Origin: Anaerolineales bacterium
GTDB lineage: Bacteria; Chloroflexota; Anaerolineae; Anaerolineales; Villigracilaceae
Direction of reading: 5' to 3'
Assembly (NCBI GenBank): GCA_030583925.1
Contig: CP129482.1
Span: forward strand, 2,480,001-2,544,000
DNA length: 64,000 bases
In this document: in pieces, positions 1 through 8,604 of the stretch
Position numbering within the stretch: the first letter of the stretch is position 1
Layout of the letters: every line of letters begins with the position of its first letter
Notes under the pieces: model-generated
The model's input: only the letters and a program-made list of their open reading frames with translations
Told to the model about the DNA's origin: nothing
The model's database searches: none
Program-made: the position numbers and the translations under genes

Positions 1-28
1 AAAACGTATGGGAATCGCAAGGAAATCG

Positions 29-1273
29 TCAGTCTGCCGGCGCGATTGCCAAATTCGGCTCGTCACCGTTATACGAAATGAGTTGGGGCCACTTCCAAAT
101 GACGAGGAACATGCCCGCAATGCACCCGATTCCTCCGCTGACGATAGCAAACGGGACTCCAAAAAGGGATGCGACAACCCCCGCTTCCGCCTCCCCTAGT
201 TGGGGACCACCCTGAAAGAAAATTTGATTCACACTAGTCATCCTGCCTCGGATGTGATCCGGCGTCTGTAGTTGGCGGATGGTGTTGCGGATCACCGTGC
301 TGACAGCATCTCCCGCCCCAATGAGCAACAAAGCGATCGTTGCCGGAACCAGCGTTTTGCTCAACCCAAACCAGATGGTTGCCAGCCCAAAGCAAGTGAC
401 GGACGCGAGGAAAAGCCGTCCCTGCCGGCGCAATTCGCTTACTTGCGACACAGCTATCCCCGCCGTGACAGAACCGATGGCTTGCGCCGATACCAGCCAA
501 GCATATCCACTCTTGCCGACGTTCAGAATGTCACGCGCCACGATCGGCAGCATCGTATTGGCTGATGCAAAGAAAGTCGCTATGAAATCCATCACCATGG
601 TTGAAAGGATCAACGGACGCGAGAGAATGAAGCGAACGCCATCTTGCATGGAGCGAAGGTTGACGCCGGTTTGCTTGATATCCTGAGGAACCTGTCCCAT
701 GAAAACCAACGCGCCCAGCACCGCAAGAAAGGACAACGCGTTCAGCAAATAGGCAAGCCCCTGTCCGCCTGCGGGGATGATGCCAAATATTAAGGGTCCA
801 ACGATTGCGCCGGTGTTGAACGCAATCGTTCCTAAACTGAACGCGGACGGAAGATGCTCGCGCGAAACCAAGTTCGGGATCATCGCTTGCCGCGCGGGCA
901 CGTCGAACGCCATGGTCGCGGCTTGAATCGCGGTGAGGAGATAAATCTGCCAGATGGCGATCTGGTCAGTGAATGTGAGGTAAGCCAGCGCCGCGGCTTC
1001 GAGCGCCGCGACAGACTGTGTAACGAACAAGATTTTGCGCCGGTTGTAATTATCCGCTACGGGACCGCCTAGCAAGGAGAAAAAAATCACCGGCACGATG
1101 CGAGCGAGTCCGATCCCGCCCAACGCCAGCGGATTCGGCTCGCCGGTCAATTCGCGCACGTGCCAATGGATCGCGGCAAATTGCATCTGCGAGCCTGCTA
1201 TCGAGATGAGCAAGCCCAGCCAAAGGTAAAAAAATTTCCGATGTGTGAGCGCGGGCGGGATGCGAAATTTCAT
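29..1273 (-). CDS. MFS transporter (exporter-like)
   Basis: This is a 414-residue inner-membrane major facilitator protein with about 11-12 hydrophobic helices. It resembles the MFS_3 (enterobactin exporter EntS-like) group. The loop after helix 2 carries the MFS signature (GGPVADNYNRRK, about residues 54-65), and a second copy-like basic loop follows helix 8. The substrate cannot be told from sequence. I chose the ATG at 1273 because it overlaps the nadE stop in an ATGA junction, which suggests translational coupling. A TTG nine bases upstream is also in frame. It is the last gene of a minus-strand run with nadE and its glutaminase, but nothing links it to NAD synthesis functionally. Confidence 0.85.
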   Translation of the reverse strand: MKFRIPPALTHRKFFYLWLGLLISIAGSQMQFAAIHWHVRELTGEPNPLALGGIGLARIVPVIFFSLLGGPVADNYNRRKILFVTQSVAALEAAALAYLTFTDQIAIWQIYLLTAIQAATMAFDVPARQAMIPNLVSREHLPSAFSLGTIAFNTGAIVGPLIFGIIPAGGQGLAYLLNALSFLAVLGALVFMGQVPQDIKQTGVNLRSMQDGVRFILSRPLILSTMVMDFIATFFASANTMLPIVARDILNVGKSGYAWLVSAQAIGSVTAGIAVSQVSELRRQGRLFLASVTCFGLATIWFGLSKTLVPATIALLLIGAGDAVSTVIRNTIRQLQTPDHIRGRMTSVNQIFFQGGPQLGEAEAGVVASLFGVPFAIVSGGIGCIAGMFLVIWKWPQLISYNGDEPNLAIAPAD

Positions 1274-2094
1274 GTTCCCCAATCTCGCAAATACAAGAAG
1301 TCGTACCCGATCGTGCGGTTGCTTAGTTTAGCGATTGGCGGTTGCATCCGCTTGTACTGATAGCGTTGAACCCGCTTCACCACAGCGCTCACAAATTTTT
1401 CATCGAATCCGTCCTCTATACATTCTGTCGGACTAAAACGCTGATCTACAAGCAGATAAAGCAACTTGTCAACGTTTTCGTAGGTGAAACCCAGTTCTCC
1501 TTCGTCGGTTTGACCGTCCCATAAGTCGGCGGAGGGCGGCTTGTCTACGATCGGCGCTGGGATGTTCAACGCGTGCGCCAATTGTCTGATCTGTGTTTTG
1601 TACAAATCGCCGATGGGATTTATTGCCGAAGCGGAATCGCCAAACTGTGTGCTATATCCAAGTAGGATTTCGGTCTTATTGCTTGTGCCGATCACCAAGC
1701 CTTTGAAGACTTCCGACTGATCGTAGAGGACGATCATCCGTTCGCGCGCCATGATGTTGCCTTTACGGAGTTTCGTTATCTCGGCATCTTTGGCGAACAA
1801 CGGCTCGACCATTTCGGTGATCTCAATGGTCTTGCTCGGAATTTCCAATTGTTCGATCAGTAGTTCGGCATGCACGAGCGAATCGGCGCTCGAGGATTTG
1901 TAGGGCATTCGTACTGCCAGCACATTTTCACGTCCCAACGCTTCGACAGCCAGCGCGCAGGACAACGCCGAATCAATCCCTCCTGAAAGACCGACCACCG
2001 CGCGGGAAAATCCGGCGCGGGTTACTTCGCTTTTGATGAAACCGGTGAGGATTTGACGCGCGACATCGGCGTTGATGGAAAGGTCAATTTGCAT
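1270..2094 (-). CDS. nadE: NAD+ synthetase, synthetase subunit
   Basis: The protein (274 residues) adenylates and amidates deamido-NAD to NAD+, the last step of NAD biosynthesis. The N-type ATP pyrophosphatase PP-loop SGGIDS is at about residues 38-43. The family's conserved segments around the deamido-NAD site (GTSNKTEILLGY; QFGDSASAINPIGDLYKTQ) and the C-terminal YDFLYLRDWGT are present. Its length matches the short synthetase domain and it has no fused glutaminase. The gene just upstream (13 bp gap) encodes a separate nitrilase-fold amidase with the features of the missing glutaminase, so the pair probably forms a two-subunit glutamine-dependent enzyme. The stop overlaps the start of the downstream MFS gene. 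Confidence 0.93.
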   Translation of the reverse strand: MQIDLSINADVARQILTGFIKSEVTRAGFSRAVVGLSGGIDSALSCALAVEALGRENVLAVRMPYKSSSADSLVHAELLIEQLEIPSKTIEITEMVEPLFAKDAEITKLRKGNIMARERMIVLYDQSEVFKGLVIGTSNKTEILLGYSTQFGDSASAINPIGDLYKTQIRQLAHALNIPAPIVDKPPSADLWDGQTDEGELGFTYENVDKLLYLLVDQRFSPTECIEDGFDEKFVSAVVKRVQRYQYKRMQPPIAKLSNRTIGYDFLYLRDWGT

Positions 2095-2107
2095 AGTAGG
2101 GAAATCG

Positions 2108-2959
2108 CTATCGTGCTGAAAGTATTCTGCTCATTTCTTTTTGAACCAGCGCGGTCCGTTCATCCCGTAACAGCGGAAGGCGCGCGCGTGTCCGACGCAA
2201 TTGATTGAGGTCGAGTTCGCAGACGGTCAGCGCCTCCTCGAAATATGGACCTTGAGCGAGCAACTCTCCATTCGGGTCGTTGATCGTCGCTCCTCCCCAG
2301 AATAGCAAGCCGTCTTCAAATCCAACACGATTGCAGTGCGCGACAAAAGAAGTGAACATGCTGGCGTAGGCTTTGCTCACCCGTTCCACCCAGCGTGCGG
2401 ACTCGAGTTTTTCGTTGTCGTTCAGCCCGCGTCCCGGCGATGCAGAGGTGAATAGCATGAGGTCAGCGCCGTCGAGCCAGAGCAAATACGGAGGCGAGGC
2501 GTGCCAGAAGTCTTCGCAGATCAACATGCCGACCCGTCCGAAACGCGTGTCGAAGGCGCGCACAGCATCCCCCCACGCGAAGAAGCGTCCTTCGTCGAAA
2601 AGACCGTATGTCGGCAGATAAACTTTATGGTGAACGTGAACCGTCCGTCCACCGGAAAGATAGGCGGAGGCGATGAAAAAACGATGGCGGGAATCTTCGT
2701 CTACAAATCCAACCACGAGGTCGAGATCGTGCGAGGCTTTGAGAAGATGTTTGAAAACCGGATCATCTTCCGTCGGACAGTGCGCGACGGAAGCGACTAA
2801 ATCCTGCAAAACGTATCCGGTGAGGGAGAGTTCGGGGAAGACCAGTAAATCTGATTTTTGGTTTTTGGCTTGCCTGATGAAATCGAGGTGTTTTTCGAGA
2901 TTTGCCTCGACATCCCCTAATTTGGTCGCGATCTGGGCGAGCGCAAGGTTGAGTTTCAT
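2108..2959 (-). CDS. Carbon-nitrogen hydrolase, probable glutaminase subunit for NadE
   Basis: This is a 283-residue nitrilase-superfamily amidase. The Glu-Lys-Cys triad is visible: Glu in FPELSLTGY, Lys in HHKVYLPTYG and nucleophilic Cys in LICEDFWHASPP. The KVYLPTYGLFDEGRFF and ICEDFW forms are those of the glutaminase domain fused at the N terminus of long NadE enzymes. It lies immediately upstream of a short nadE in the same order as the fused domains, which supports a role in supplying ammonia from glutamine (inference). I chose the ATG at 2959 (MKLNLALAQ) because family members begin there; an upstream ATG at 2986 would add nine residues. Confidence 0.85.
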   Translation of the reverse strand: MKLNLALAQIATKLGDVEANLEKHLDFIRQAKNQKSDLLVFPELSLTGYVLQDLVASVAHCPTEDDPVFKHLLKASHDLDLVVGFVDEDSRHRFFIASAYLSGGRTVHVHHKVYLPTYGLFDEGRFFAWGDAVRAFDTRFGRVGMLICEDFWHASPPYLLWLDGADLMLFTSASPGRGLNDNEKLESARWVERVSKAYASMFTSFVAHCNRVGFEDGLLFWGGATINDPNGELLAQGPYFEEALTVCELDLNQLRRTRARLPLLRDERTALVQKEMSRILSAR

Positions 2960-3109
2960 TTTGGGAATCTTACCACCAAAAATCATTGCCCTGTTCGCAG
3001 TTCGGGAGTATCATGGTGGGGCGATTTCAACTACACTCACCAATAACAGATCGCATATTTATCGGGTGTTGCCTGTCGAACACGGTCCTGTTTTCGAGGA
3101 GATTGAAAA

Positions 3110-3556
3110 ATGGATCCGATTACTCTGGCTTCTACCGCTACGGCGATTTTGATTCCATATATCACGAAAATCGGGGAGAATATTGCCAACGAGGCAGGCA
3201 AGGGCCTGTGGGATTTGATCCTTGAAAATTTCAGGGAAAAACCCGCCGCTTCTGCCACTGCTGACGATTTTGCCCAAAAAGCCGACAACAAGGAAAATCA
3301 GACAGCATTCGGCGCTCAGCTCACGAAAGCGTTGAAAGAAGATCCTCAATTCTTGAACGAAGTTGAAAAACTCGTACGCCGGATCCAGGAGATGGATACC
3401 GGAACAAAGACCGGGACTCAGATTCACATTGAGGGTACGCACGCCTCAGAAAACTCCAGCATTAACATGATTGTGGGGACAAATAACTCGATCTCGAGCA
3501 ATTCCCAAAAAACACATCCAACGCGCAAGGGCAAAAAAGGGACTAAAAGAAACTAA
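3110..3556 (+). CDS. Small protein of unknown function, partner of the STAND NTPase
   Basis: This 148-residue protein is not recognised as a named family. It has an N-terminal hydrophobic or amphipathic helix (MDPITLASTATAILIPYI), then a helical region (KGLWDLILENF) and a charged middle. A Thr/Asn-rich tail contains NMIVGTNNSIS and the protein ends in a basic stretch. The segment IVGTNNSI closely parallels IIVGDNNTIG near the N terminus of the next protein, 23 bp downstream. Proteins with this type of N terminus are often found beside NTPase or conflict-type genes, but that is recollection and not shown here. A GAGGAG-type ribosome-binding site lies about 10 bases before the ATG. Function unknown. 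Confidence 0.75.
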   Translation: MDPITLASTATAILIPYITKIGENIANEAGKGLWDLILENFREKPAASATADDFAQKADNKENQTAFGAQLTKALKEDPQFLNEVEKLVRRIQEMDTGTKTGTQIHIEGTHASENSSINMIVGTNNSISSNSQKTHPTRKGKKGTKRN

Positions 3557-3579
3557 GCGAACCACAGGCGGGTAAGCGT

Positions 3580-6500
3580 ATGCAAAAAAAATTCACGCGA
3601 ACTCCGGCGATTTCGTCGGTAACCGATCCAAGGGTTCACATCGAAAGATTGATTGCCGAAAAGGGTGCTTCGGTAAACATAATCGTCGGCGACAACAACA
3701 CGATTGGTTTTTCATTGGACGAACTCCACGGGGTACTCGCCAATTATCGTCGAAAACCGTCTATTACCCGTCACAAATTGACTCCCAAACCTCCGCGCGC
3801 GCCAATGGATTTTGTTGGTCGCGAGCGAGAGTTGGGAGTTTTGGATCAAAGCATTTCCAAGAAGGAGGCGATCGTCGTCTACAGCCCGGACGGGATGGGA
3901 AAAACTGCGCTTGTAAAAAAAGCAGCCAATGGCAAGTCGGCAAAAAATTTACCGGACGGAGTTATATACAAGGAAGCATTAGACGATACAGGGGAGGAAT
4001 TAAGTTACCCGGATCTTGTTCAAAGTTTGTTCGACGGTCTATACGAATCCGACCCACAATATAAGGTAAGCGAAACCGCAGCGCGAACACGCCTTTCAAG
4101 TACGCGTCCTTTGGTTGTGTTGGACCGTTTTGAACTTCCGCAATCCGATATGGAAAAATTGGCGGATCTTTTTCCAAAGGGGTCAGTTATCGTTGCCACG
4201 CGGACCCAGCCAATCGGTTCAAGCAGTTTTAGGTCGCTTCCGCTTGAACCGCTCGACCATGCAGATGCGATGCAACTCTTCGCGGTTAAATCAGGTTTGA
4301 ATCAGCAGGATACCCAGATGGCTTCTTTGATGGATCAAATTTGTCGCCTGCTTCATGATTTTCCGCTTGCCATCACAGTCACAGCCGAACTGATCGCAAG
4401 CAAGAAAATTACTCCTGCGGAAGCGCTCGATAAACTCAATATGTTTCTGTCGAATCCAAACTACGCGGCGCGGTCGCCTATTCAGCAAGCCTACACGATG
4501 ATGTACACCCTCCTCAATAAAGACCAGCAAGACATGTTGGCGTACACTGCGGCAGCGCCGGGCATTTCAGCAGATCGAGCGTGGCTCGAACGCGTCGCTG
4601 GTGGAGAAGCAACGTCAAAATCGTTGGAAACGCTGGGTCTACTCAAAGCAAATAGTCCGCGCCTTAGGCTGGCGGAAGGGCTTCGTCAGATCGTTCAAAG
4701 CAACAGGAACGATATCCATGCTCTGCAAAACGAACTAATGACGGAATTGCTCAACCAATTAAAAACAAGAGTTCTTGATCTCGAATATCTGACTAGCGAA
4801 CTAGGGAACATCCTTGGTCTAATGCAAATCGCCTTCTATAAAAAACAATGGCGGAATACCGTCGCGCTTGGCATGGCGGTTGACCCCTATCTCACCGTAC
4901 AGGGATTTTGGGACGCTTGGGAGCGCGTCCTGAAAATGATCCTTGAAGCCGGGCAAAATCTCAACGACATCGCGGTCGAAAGTTGGGCGCTGCATCAACT
5001 TGGATCGCGCAATATCGGCACAGGTGATTTCGCACAGGCGCACAAATTGCTCGTGCGCGCCTTGAAGTTACGAGAGTCGTCGGGCGATGAGATCGGCGCA
5101 GAATTCACAAGACACAATCTCCGCTTACTAACCTTACCGCCGAAAAACGACGGCAGCGACAATGGCGGAGGGGATATCATTTCGTGGATACGAAGAGGAG
5201 GCGGACAGGTTTTTCTAGCGCCTATCGCTTTTGCGATCGTTGCCGCGTTGCTCTACTATATTTTTGTATACCTTCCCGCGCACCGTCTCGATCTAACAAT
5301 CACAGCCCAGCAGATGATCCACCTCGATTCGACTCAGGATAGTATTCGGTATACGTATACGATCACGAATACTTCTGCTAAGTCGGTAAACTTCCCCATC
5401 CGCATCATTAGCGAGACTGCCGCTATAGAAAATTGTATCTCGACCGAATTTTCCACCAAGCAAACAGCAACACTGAAAGGAGGCGAGTCTGTGACCTGCG
5501 TTGTAGATTATCCTATCGCGCCCGCCGATACAGACCTCGGTATGATAACCAATCGGGCGCAGGCGCAATCCGACGATAAGATTCTGTCGAATTCTTTTGT
5601 GCTCACCACTCCCCTCGATAAACCTGCTCCCTCATTGCTCCTCTCAGTTGTTACAGACATACAAAGTTTCAATCACGTGGAACAGGTGATCACATATACC
5701 TACACGCTCATCAACCGAGGTAACACATTTTTGGACATCACGAAATTGGTGGATGACCAAATAGATGTAGGTTGCGATGTTCTCGAAACACGCGAAGACG
5801 AAATAATGCGCCTTTCTTCAGGCAACACGATTCGATGCATGGGCAGATACACAGTTTTGCAGGAGGATATTGACCGAGGCGCAGTAGTCAAAACCGCGCA
5901 GGCAATCGCGGGAGAGGTGGAGTCAAATAAGGTCACAACAACAACGTACGCTGAAATCCAGCCAGCGCTCAAACTCACCACAACCGCAGAGCCGTCCACG
6001 TACGAACGCGTCGGACAAGAAATCACGTTTAAATATTTAGTAGAAAATATTGGCAACAACACTCTCGAATCAATCCCTGCCATTCGCGACGATCATGGAA
6101 TGAATTCAATCTGTTCAAATGGCGTCTCTGGTGAGTTCGTCGCACTGCCGCCTAAATCAGTGATTGAATGTACTGCAAAGTATTCGATCGATCAACAAGA
6201 TTTGGACGCCGGGTCACTAACGGATAGGGCTGTCGCAGTGATCGGCGAAGTGATATCCAATGAATCCACGATTACAATTTCAGCGAATCAACGCCCGGAA
6301 CTCGCGCTGACCATTTCGGCTAGCCCGGGCGCGTACAGCCACCCGGGCGACGTAATAACCTACACTTACACCGTTATCAATAGCGGAAATGTCACCCTTG
6401 ATCCAAGCCTGCTAAGCATTACCGACAAGCATCCCGCGCGGGAGTTGACAATTCCGTGCGATTCAAACCCAACCCCATTCCTTCCAAACACTACCCGGAC

Positions 6501-7032
6501 TTGCTCAACAACGTATTCGATCGTAGTAACCGATATTGACGCCAAATCCATAGTCAGTCAAGCCAACGCCGCCGCCGCTTTTGGCGAAAAGGCTGTCTCT
6601 TCGCCAACCACATCAACGAGAATCGCCTTGCAATGCCCGGGTCTTCCTAACGGTTGGACAACCTATCGGGTAGGCAATGAAAAAACACTGGATCAAATCA
6701 CTAGCCATTATGCAGTAGCCCCATCAGTTTTTCAGGATTGGAACTGCATGGGCTCTAGAACCAATTTAACGCCGGGAGAAAGGATATACGTCCCCTATCT
6801 TGTCAGCATTCGCGGGCTGGTTTATCAGAGTCCGAATCGAGACAAAACGCTCTCCGGCTTCACAATCACTTTGGATAATCAGTTTGGAAGCAGGATTGCC
6901 TCGATGGTCACCCAAGCGGATGGCAAATACATCTTTTCAAATCTACTGCCTGGATATTATATGGTTCTAGGTGTGCAGGTCATGGCAACGGAATCCGTCC
7001 AACAAGATTTCGGGATTGTCCCTTTGCCGTGA
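3580..7032 (+). CDS. Transmembrane STAND NTPase with DUF11-like ectodomain repeats and LysM
   Basis: The protein has 1150 residues. Residues 1-60 carry the motif IIVGDNNTIG shared with the preceding gene. A STAND/NB-ARC-type NTPase follows: FVGRERELG at about 82, P-loop GMGKTA at 105-110, Walker B VVLDRFE at 179-185, an ATRTQP sensor and an FPLAI motif. A helical region ends in one TPR-like repeat (about 475-510). One membrane helix lies at about 544-568. Outside come four Ig-like DUF11/CARDB-type repeats, each with a YTYT.xNxG core (about 572-1010), a LysM-like segment (about 1019-1072) and a carboxypeptidase-regulatory-like beta domain to the C terminus. The layout implies a cytoplasmic switch joined to a cell-wall or surface sensor. 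No obvious enzymatic effector is visible. Function is inferred only. Confidence 0.8.
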   Translation: MQKKFTRTPAISSVTDPRVHIERLIAEKGASVNIIVGDNNTIGFSLDELHGVLANYRRKPSITRHKLTPKPPRAPMDFVGRERELGVLDQSISKKEAIVVYSPDGMGKTALVKKAANGKSAKNLPDGVIYKEALDDTGEELSYPDLVQSLFDGLYESDPQYKVSETAARTRLSSTRPLVVLDRFELPQSDMEKLADLFPKGSVIVATRTQPIGSSSFRSLPLEPLDHADAMQLFAVKSGLNQQDTQMASLMDQICRLLHDFPLAITVTAELIASKKITPAEALDKLNMFLSNPNYAARSPIQQAYTMMYTLLNKDQQDMLAYTAAAPGISADRAWLERVAGGEATSKSLETLGLLKANSPRLRLAEGLRQIVQSNRNDIHALQNELMTELLNQLKTRVLDLEYLTSELGNILGLMQIAFYKKQWRNTVALGMAVDPYLTVQGFWDAWERVLKMILEAGQNLNDIAVESWALHQLGSRNIGTGDFAQAHKLLVRALKLRESSGDEIGAEFTRHNLRLLTLPPKNDGSDNGGGDIISWIRRGGGQVFLAPIAFAIVAALLYYIFVYLPAHRLDLTITAQQMIHLDSTQDSIRYTYTITNTSAKSVNFPIRIISETAAIENCISTEFSTKQTATLKGGESVTCVVDYPIAPADTDLGMITNRAQAQSDDKILSNSFVLTTPLDKPAPSLLLSVVTDIQSFNHVEQVITYTYTLINRGNTFLDITKLVDDQIDVGCDVLETREDEIMRLSSGNTIRCMGRYTVLQEDIDRGAVVKTAQAIAGEVESNKVTTTTYAEIQPALKLTTTAEPSTYERVGQEITFKYLVENIGNNTLESIPAIRDDHGMNSICSNGVSGEFVALPPKSVIECTAKYSIDQQDLDAGSLTDRAVAVIGEVISNESTITISANQRPELALTISASPGAYSHPGDVITYTYTVINSGNVTLDPSLLSITDKHPARELTIPCDSNPTPFLPNTTRTCSTTYSIVVTDIDAKSIVSQANAAAAFGEKAVSSPTTSTRIALQCPGLPNGWTTYRVGNEKTLDQITSHYAVAPSVFQDWNCMGSRTNLTPGERIYVPYLVSIRGLVYQSPNRDKTLSGFTITLDNQFGSRIASMVTQADGKYIFSNLLPGYYMVLGVQVMATESVQQDFGIVPLP

Positions 7033-7051
7033 TATTCTGCATGTCGAAAAC

Positions 7052-7078
7052 AAAAAAACGCGTCCACTTGGACGCGTC
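7052..7078 (-). terminator. Rho-independent terminator of tRNA-Ser
   Basis: An 8-bp perfect stem (GGACGCGT/ACGCGTCC, loop AAGT) is followed on the minus strand by seven Ts. It sits 12 bases beyond the tRNA 3' end. Confidence 0.8.
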
Positions 7079-7089
7079 AATGATAGCAG

Positions 7090-7176
7090 CGGGAAGGGAG
7101 GGATTCGAACCCTCGGTGGACCGAAGCCCACAACGGTTTTCGAGACCGTCCCATTCAACCACTCTGGCACCTTCCC
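7090..7176 (-). tRNA. tRNA-Ser (anticodon CGA)
   Basis: Read on the minus strand, the 87-nt sequence folds as a class II tRNA. The acceptor stem is GGGAAGG/CCTTCCC with discriminator G. The anticodon stem ACGGT/ACCGT encloses loop CTCGAAA, giving anticodon CGA (serine, UCG codons). There is a long variable arm typical of serine tRNAs, and a T arm GAGGG-TTCGAAT-CCCTC. CCA is not encoded. It has its own -10 box upstream and a terminator downstream. Confidence 0.95.
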
Positions 7177-7196
7177 GGTTCAATTGTGCGGCGGGA

Positions 7197-7202
7197 ATTA
7201 TA
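7197..7202 (-). promoter_or_regulatory. -10 box for tRNA-Ser
   Basis: A perfect TATAAT on the minus strand ends about 20 bases before the tRNA 5' end. It lies just past the stop of the upstream nuclease gene, so the tRNA may be transcribed independently. No clear -35 was identified. Confidence 0.5.
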
Positions 7203-7204
7203 TC

Positions 7205-8599
7205 TCAGATTTCATCGCTGTCATGCAGGTCGGGGTAAAACACATCGTGCATGTTCTGCTCGGCTAATTTTTCCATCAACGGCTTGGCTCCCTTTTCCTC
7301 GCCATGCACAAGATACACTTTTTTCACAGCCTTCTTCACCGTGGTCGCGTACTTGATCAACAAATCTTGCCCCGCGTGACCGGACAAGCCGCCGATCGTC
7401 GCCACCTCCGCGTTGACCGTGTACGGTTCTCCGAAAATTTTGATCTGCTTCTCCCGGTCGGCGATTCGACGCCCCAGCGTGTACGGCGCCTGCCACGAAA
7501 CGATGCAGACCGTGTTCTTCGAGTCTTCGATATTGTTGCGAAGATGATGTAGAATGCGCCCCGTCTCCGCCATACCCGAAGCGGAGATGATCACCATCGG
7601 ATCGGTGCGCTTATTCAATGCCTTCGATTCCTCGACAGAATGAGTATACGTCAGCATCTTGAAATCCAACGCGGGATGCCGCGCTTCCTCAACGAATTTG
7701 CGCGTCTCTGCATCGAAAACTTCCGGGTGACGCATAAACACTTCCGAGGCGTTCACCGCCAGCGGACTATCCACAAAGACAGGCACGCGCGGCACGTCGC
7801 CGTCGTGCATCATCATGTTTAGGTTATAGACCAGTTCCTGCGTGCGCCCCACTGCAAAGGCAGGGATAATCACCTTGCCGCCGCGCTTGATCGTCCGTCG
7901 AACCACGTCGCGAAATTCATCAAACGCCTCGCTCGGATCGTGATGCCGCTTATCGCCATAGGTACATTCCATCAACAGATAATCCACCGGCTCCGGCAAG
8001 ATCGGGTCGCGCAACAAAGGCAAACCATAGCGACCAATATCCCCTGAAAACCAGAAGCGGATCTTCCTCCCCTTTTCCTCGATCTCCAGTGAAATAGCCG
8101 CCGAACCAAGAATATGACCCGCCTCCACAAATTTCACAGTCACGCCGGGAATCGGCTCAAACGACTGGCTATAATTCACGCCGCGAAAAAGACTGGCGGC
8201 TTGCCGAGCGTCTGCCTCGGTATACAACGGCTCGATCAACGACTCGCCGCGCTCCGATTTCTTTCGATTCACAAACTCCGCATCCGATTCTTGAATCCGC
8301 CCCGAATCAGCCATCATGATCGTCGCCAGATCAACCGTCGCGTGCGTCGCATAGATCGGACCTTCATAGCCTTTTTTCACAAGGTTCGGCAGATTCCCGC
8401 AATGATCAATATGCGCGTGAGAAAGAATGACCGCGTCCACGCTCCGAGGATCGTATGAAAAATTCAAGTTGCGAGCATATGATTCGTCCCTGCGCCCCTG
8501 ATACAACCCACAATCCAAAAGAAGACGATGCTCATTGATCTCCAACAAATGCTGACTACCTGTTACCGTATGCGCCGCGCCGTGAAAATTAATTCGCAT
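7205..8599 (-). CDS. Beta-CASP metallo-beta-lactamase-fold RNA nuclease (RNase J/CPSF-like)
   Basis: This 464-residue cytoplasmic hydrolase has the metallo-beta-lactamase metal site HAHIDHCG at about residues 55-62, further ligands in EAGHILGSA and the FSGDIGR aspartate. The beta-CASP region contains the conserved ISASGMAETGRILHHL block, and the C-terminal RMMBL motif LSGHAGQDLL is present. It belongs to the YSH1/CPSF group of mRNA-processing exo- or endonucleases. The start at 8599 has GAGAGAG just upstream and matches the family N terminus MRINFHGAAHTVTGS; the open frame extends 19 codons further. It begins 5 bp after the RNase D stop, so nuclease genes rnd and this one are likely cotranscribed. 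Confidence 0.9.
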   Translation of the reverse strand: MRINFHGAAHTVTGSQHLLEINEHRLLLDCGLYQGRRDESYARNLNFSYDPRSVDAVILSHAHIDHCGNLPNLVKKGYEGPIYATHATVDLATIMMADSGRIQESDAEFVNRKKSERGESLIEPLYTEADARQAASLFRGVNYSQSFEPIPGVTVKFVEAGHILGSAAISLEIEEKGRKIRFWFSGDIGRYGLPLLRDPILPEPVDYLLMECTYGDKRHHDPSEAFDEFRDVVRRTIKRGGKVIIPAFAVGRTQELVYNLNMMMHDGDVPRVPVFVDSPLAVNASEVFMRHPEVFDAETRKFVEEARHPALDFKMLTYTHSVEESKALNKRTDPMVIISASGMAETGRILHHLRNNIEDSKNTVCIVSWQAPYTLGRRIADREKQIKIFGEPYTVNAEVATIGGLSGHAGQDLLIKYATTVKKAVKKVYLVHGEEKGAKPLMEKLAEQNMHDVFYPDLHDSDEI

Positions 8600-8604
8600 C
8601 TCTC

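Noticed and set aside
7021..7090. Terminator at 7052-7078 serving the plus-strand STAND gene
   Set aside because: The T-run is on the minus strand; the plus strand continues CAATGAT after the stem, so it suits the tRNA.
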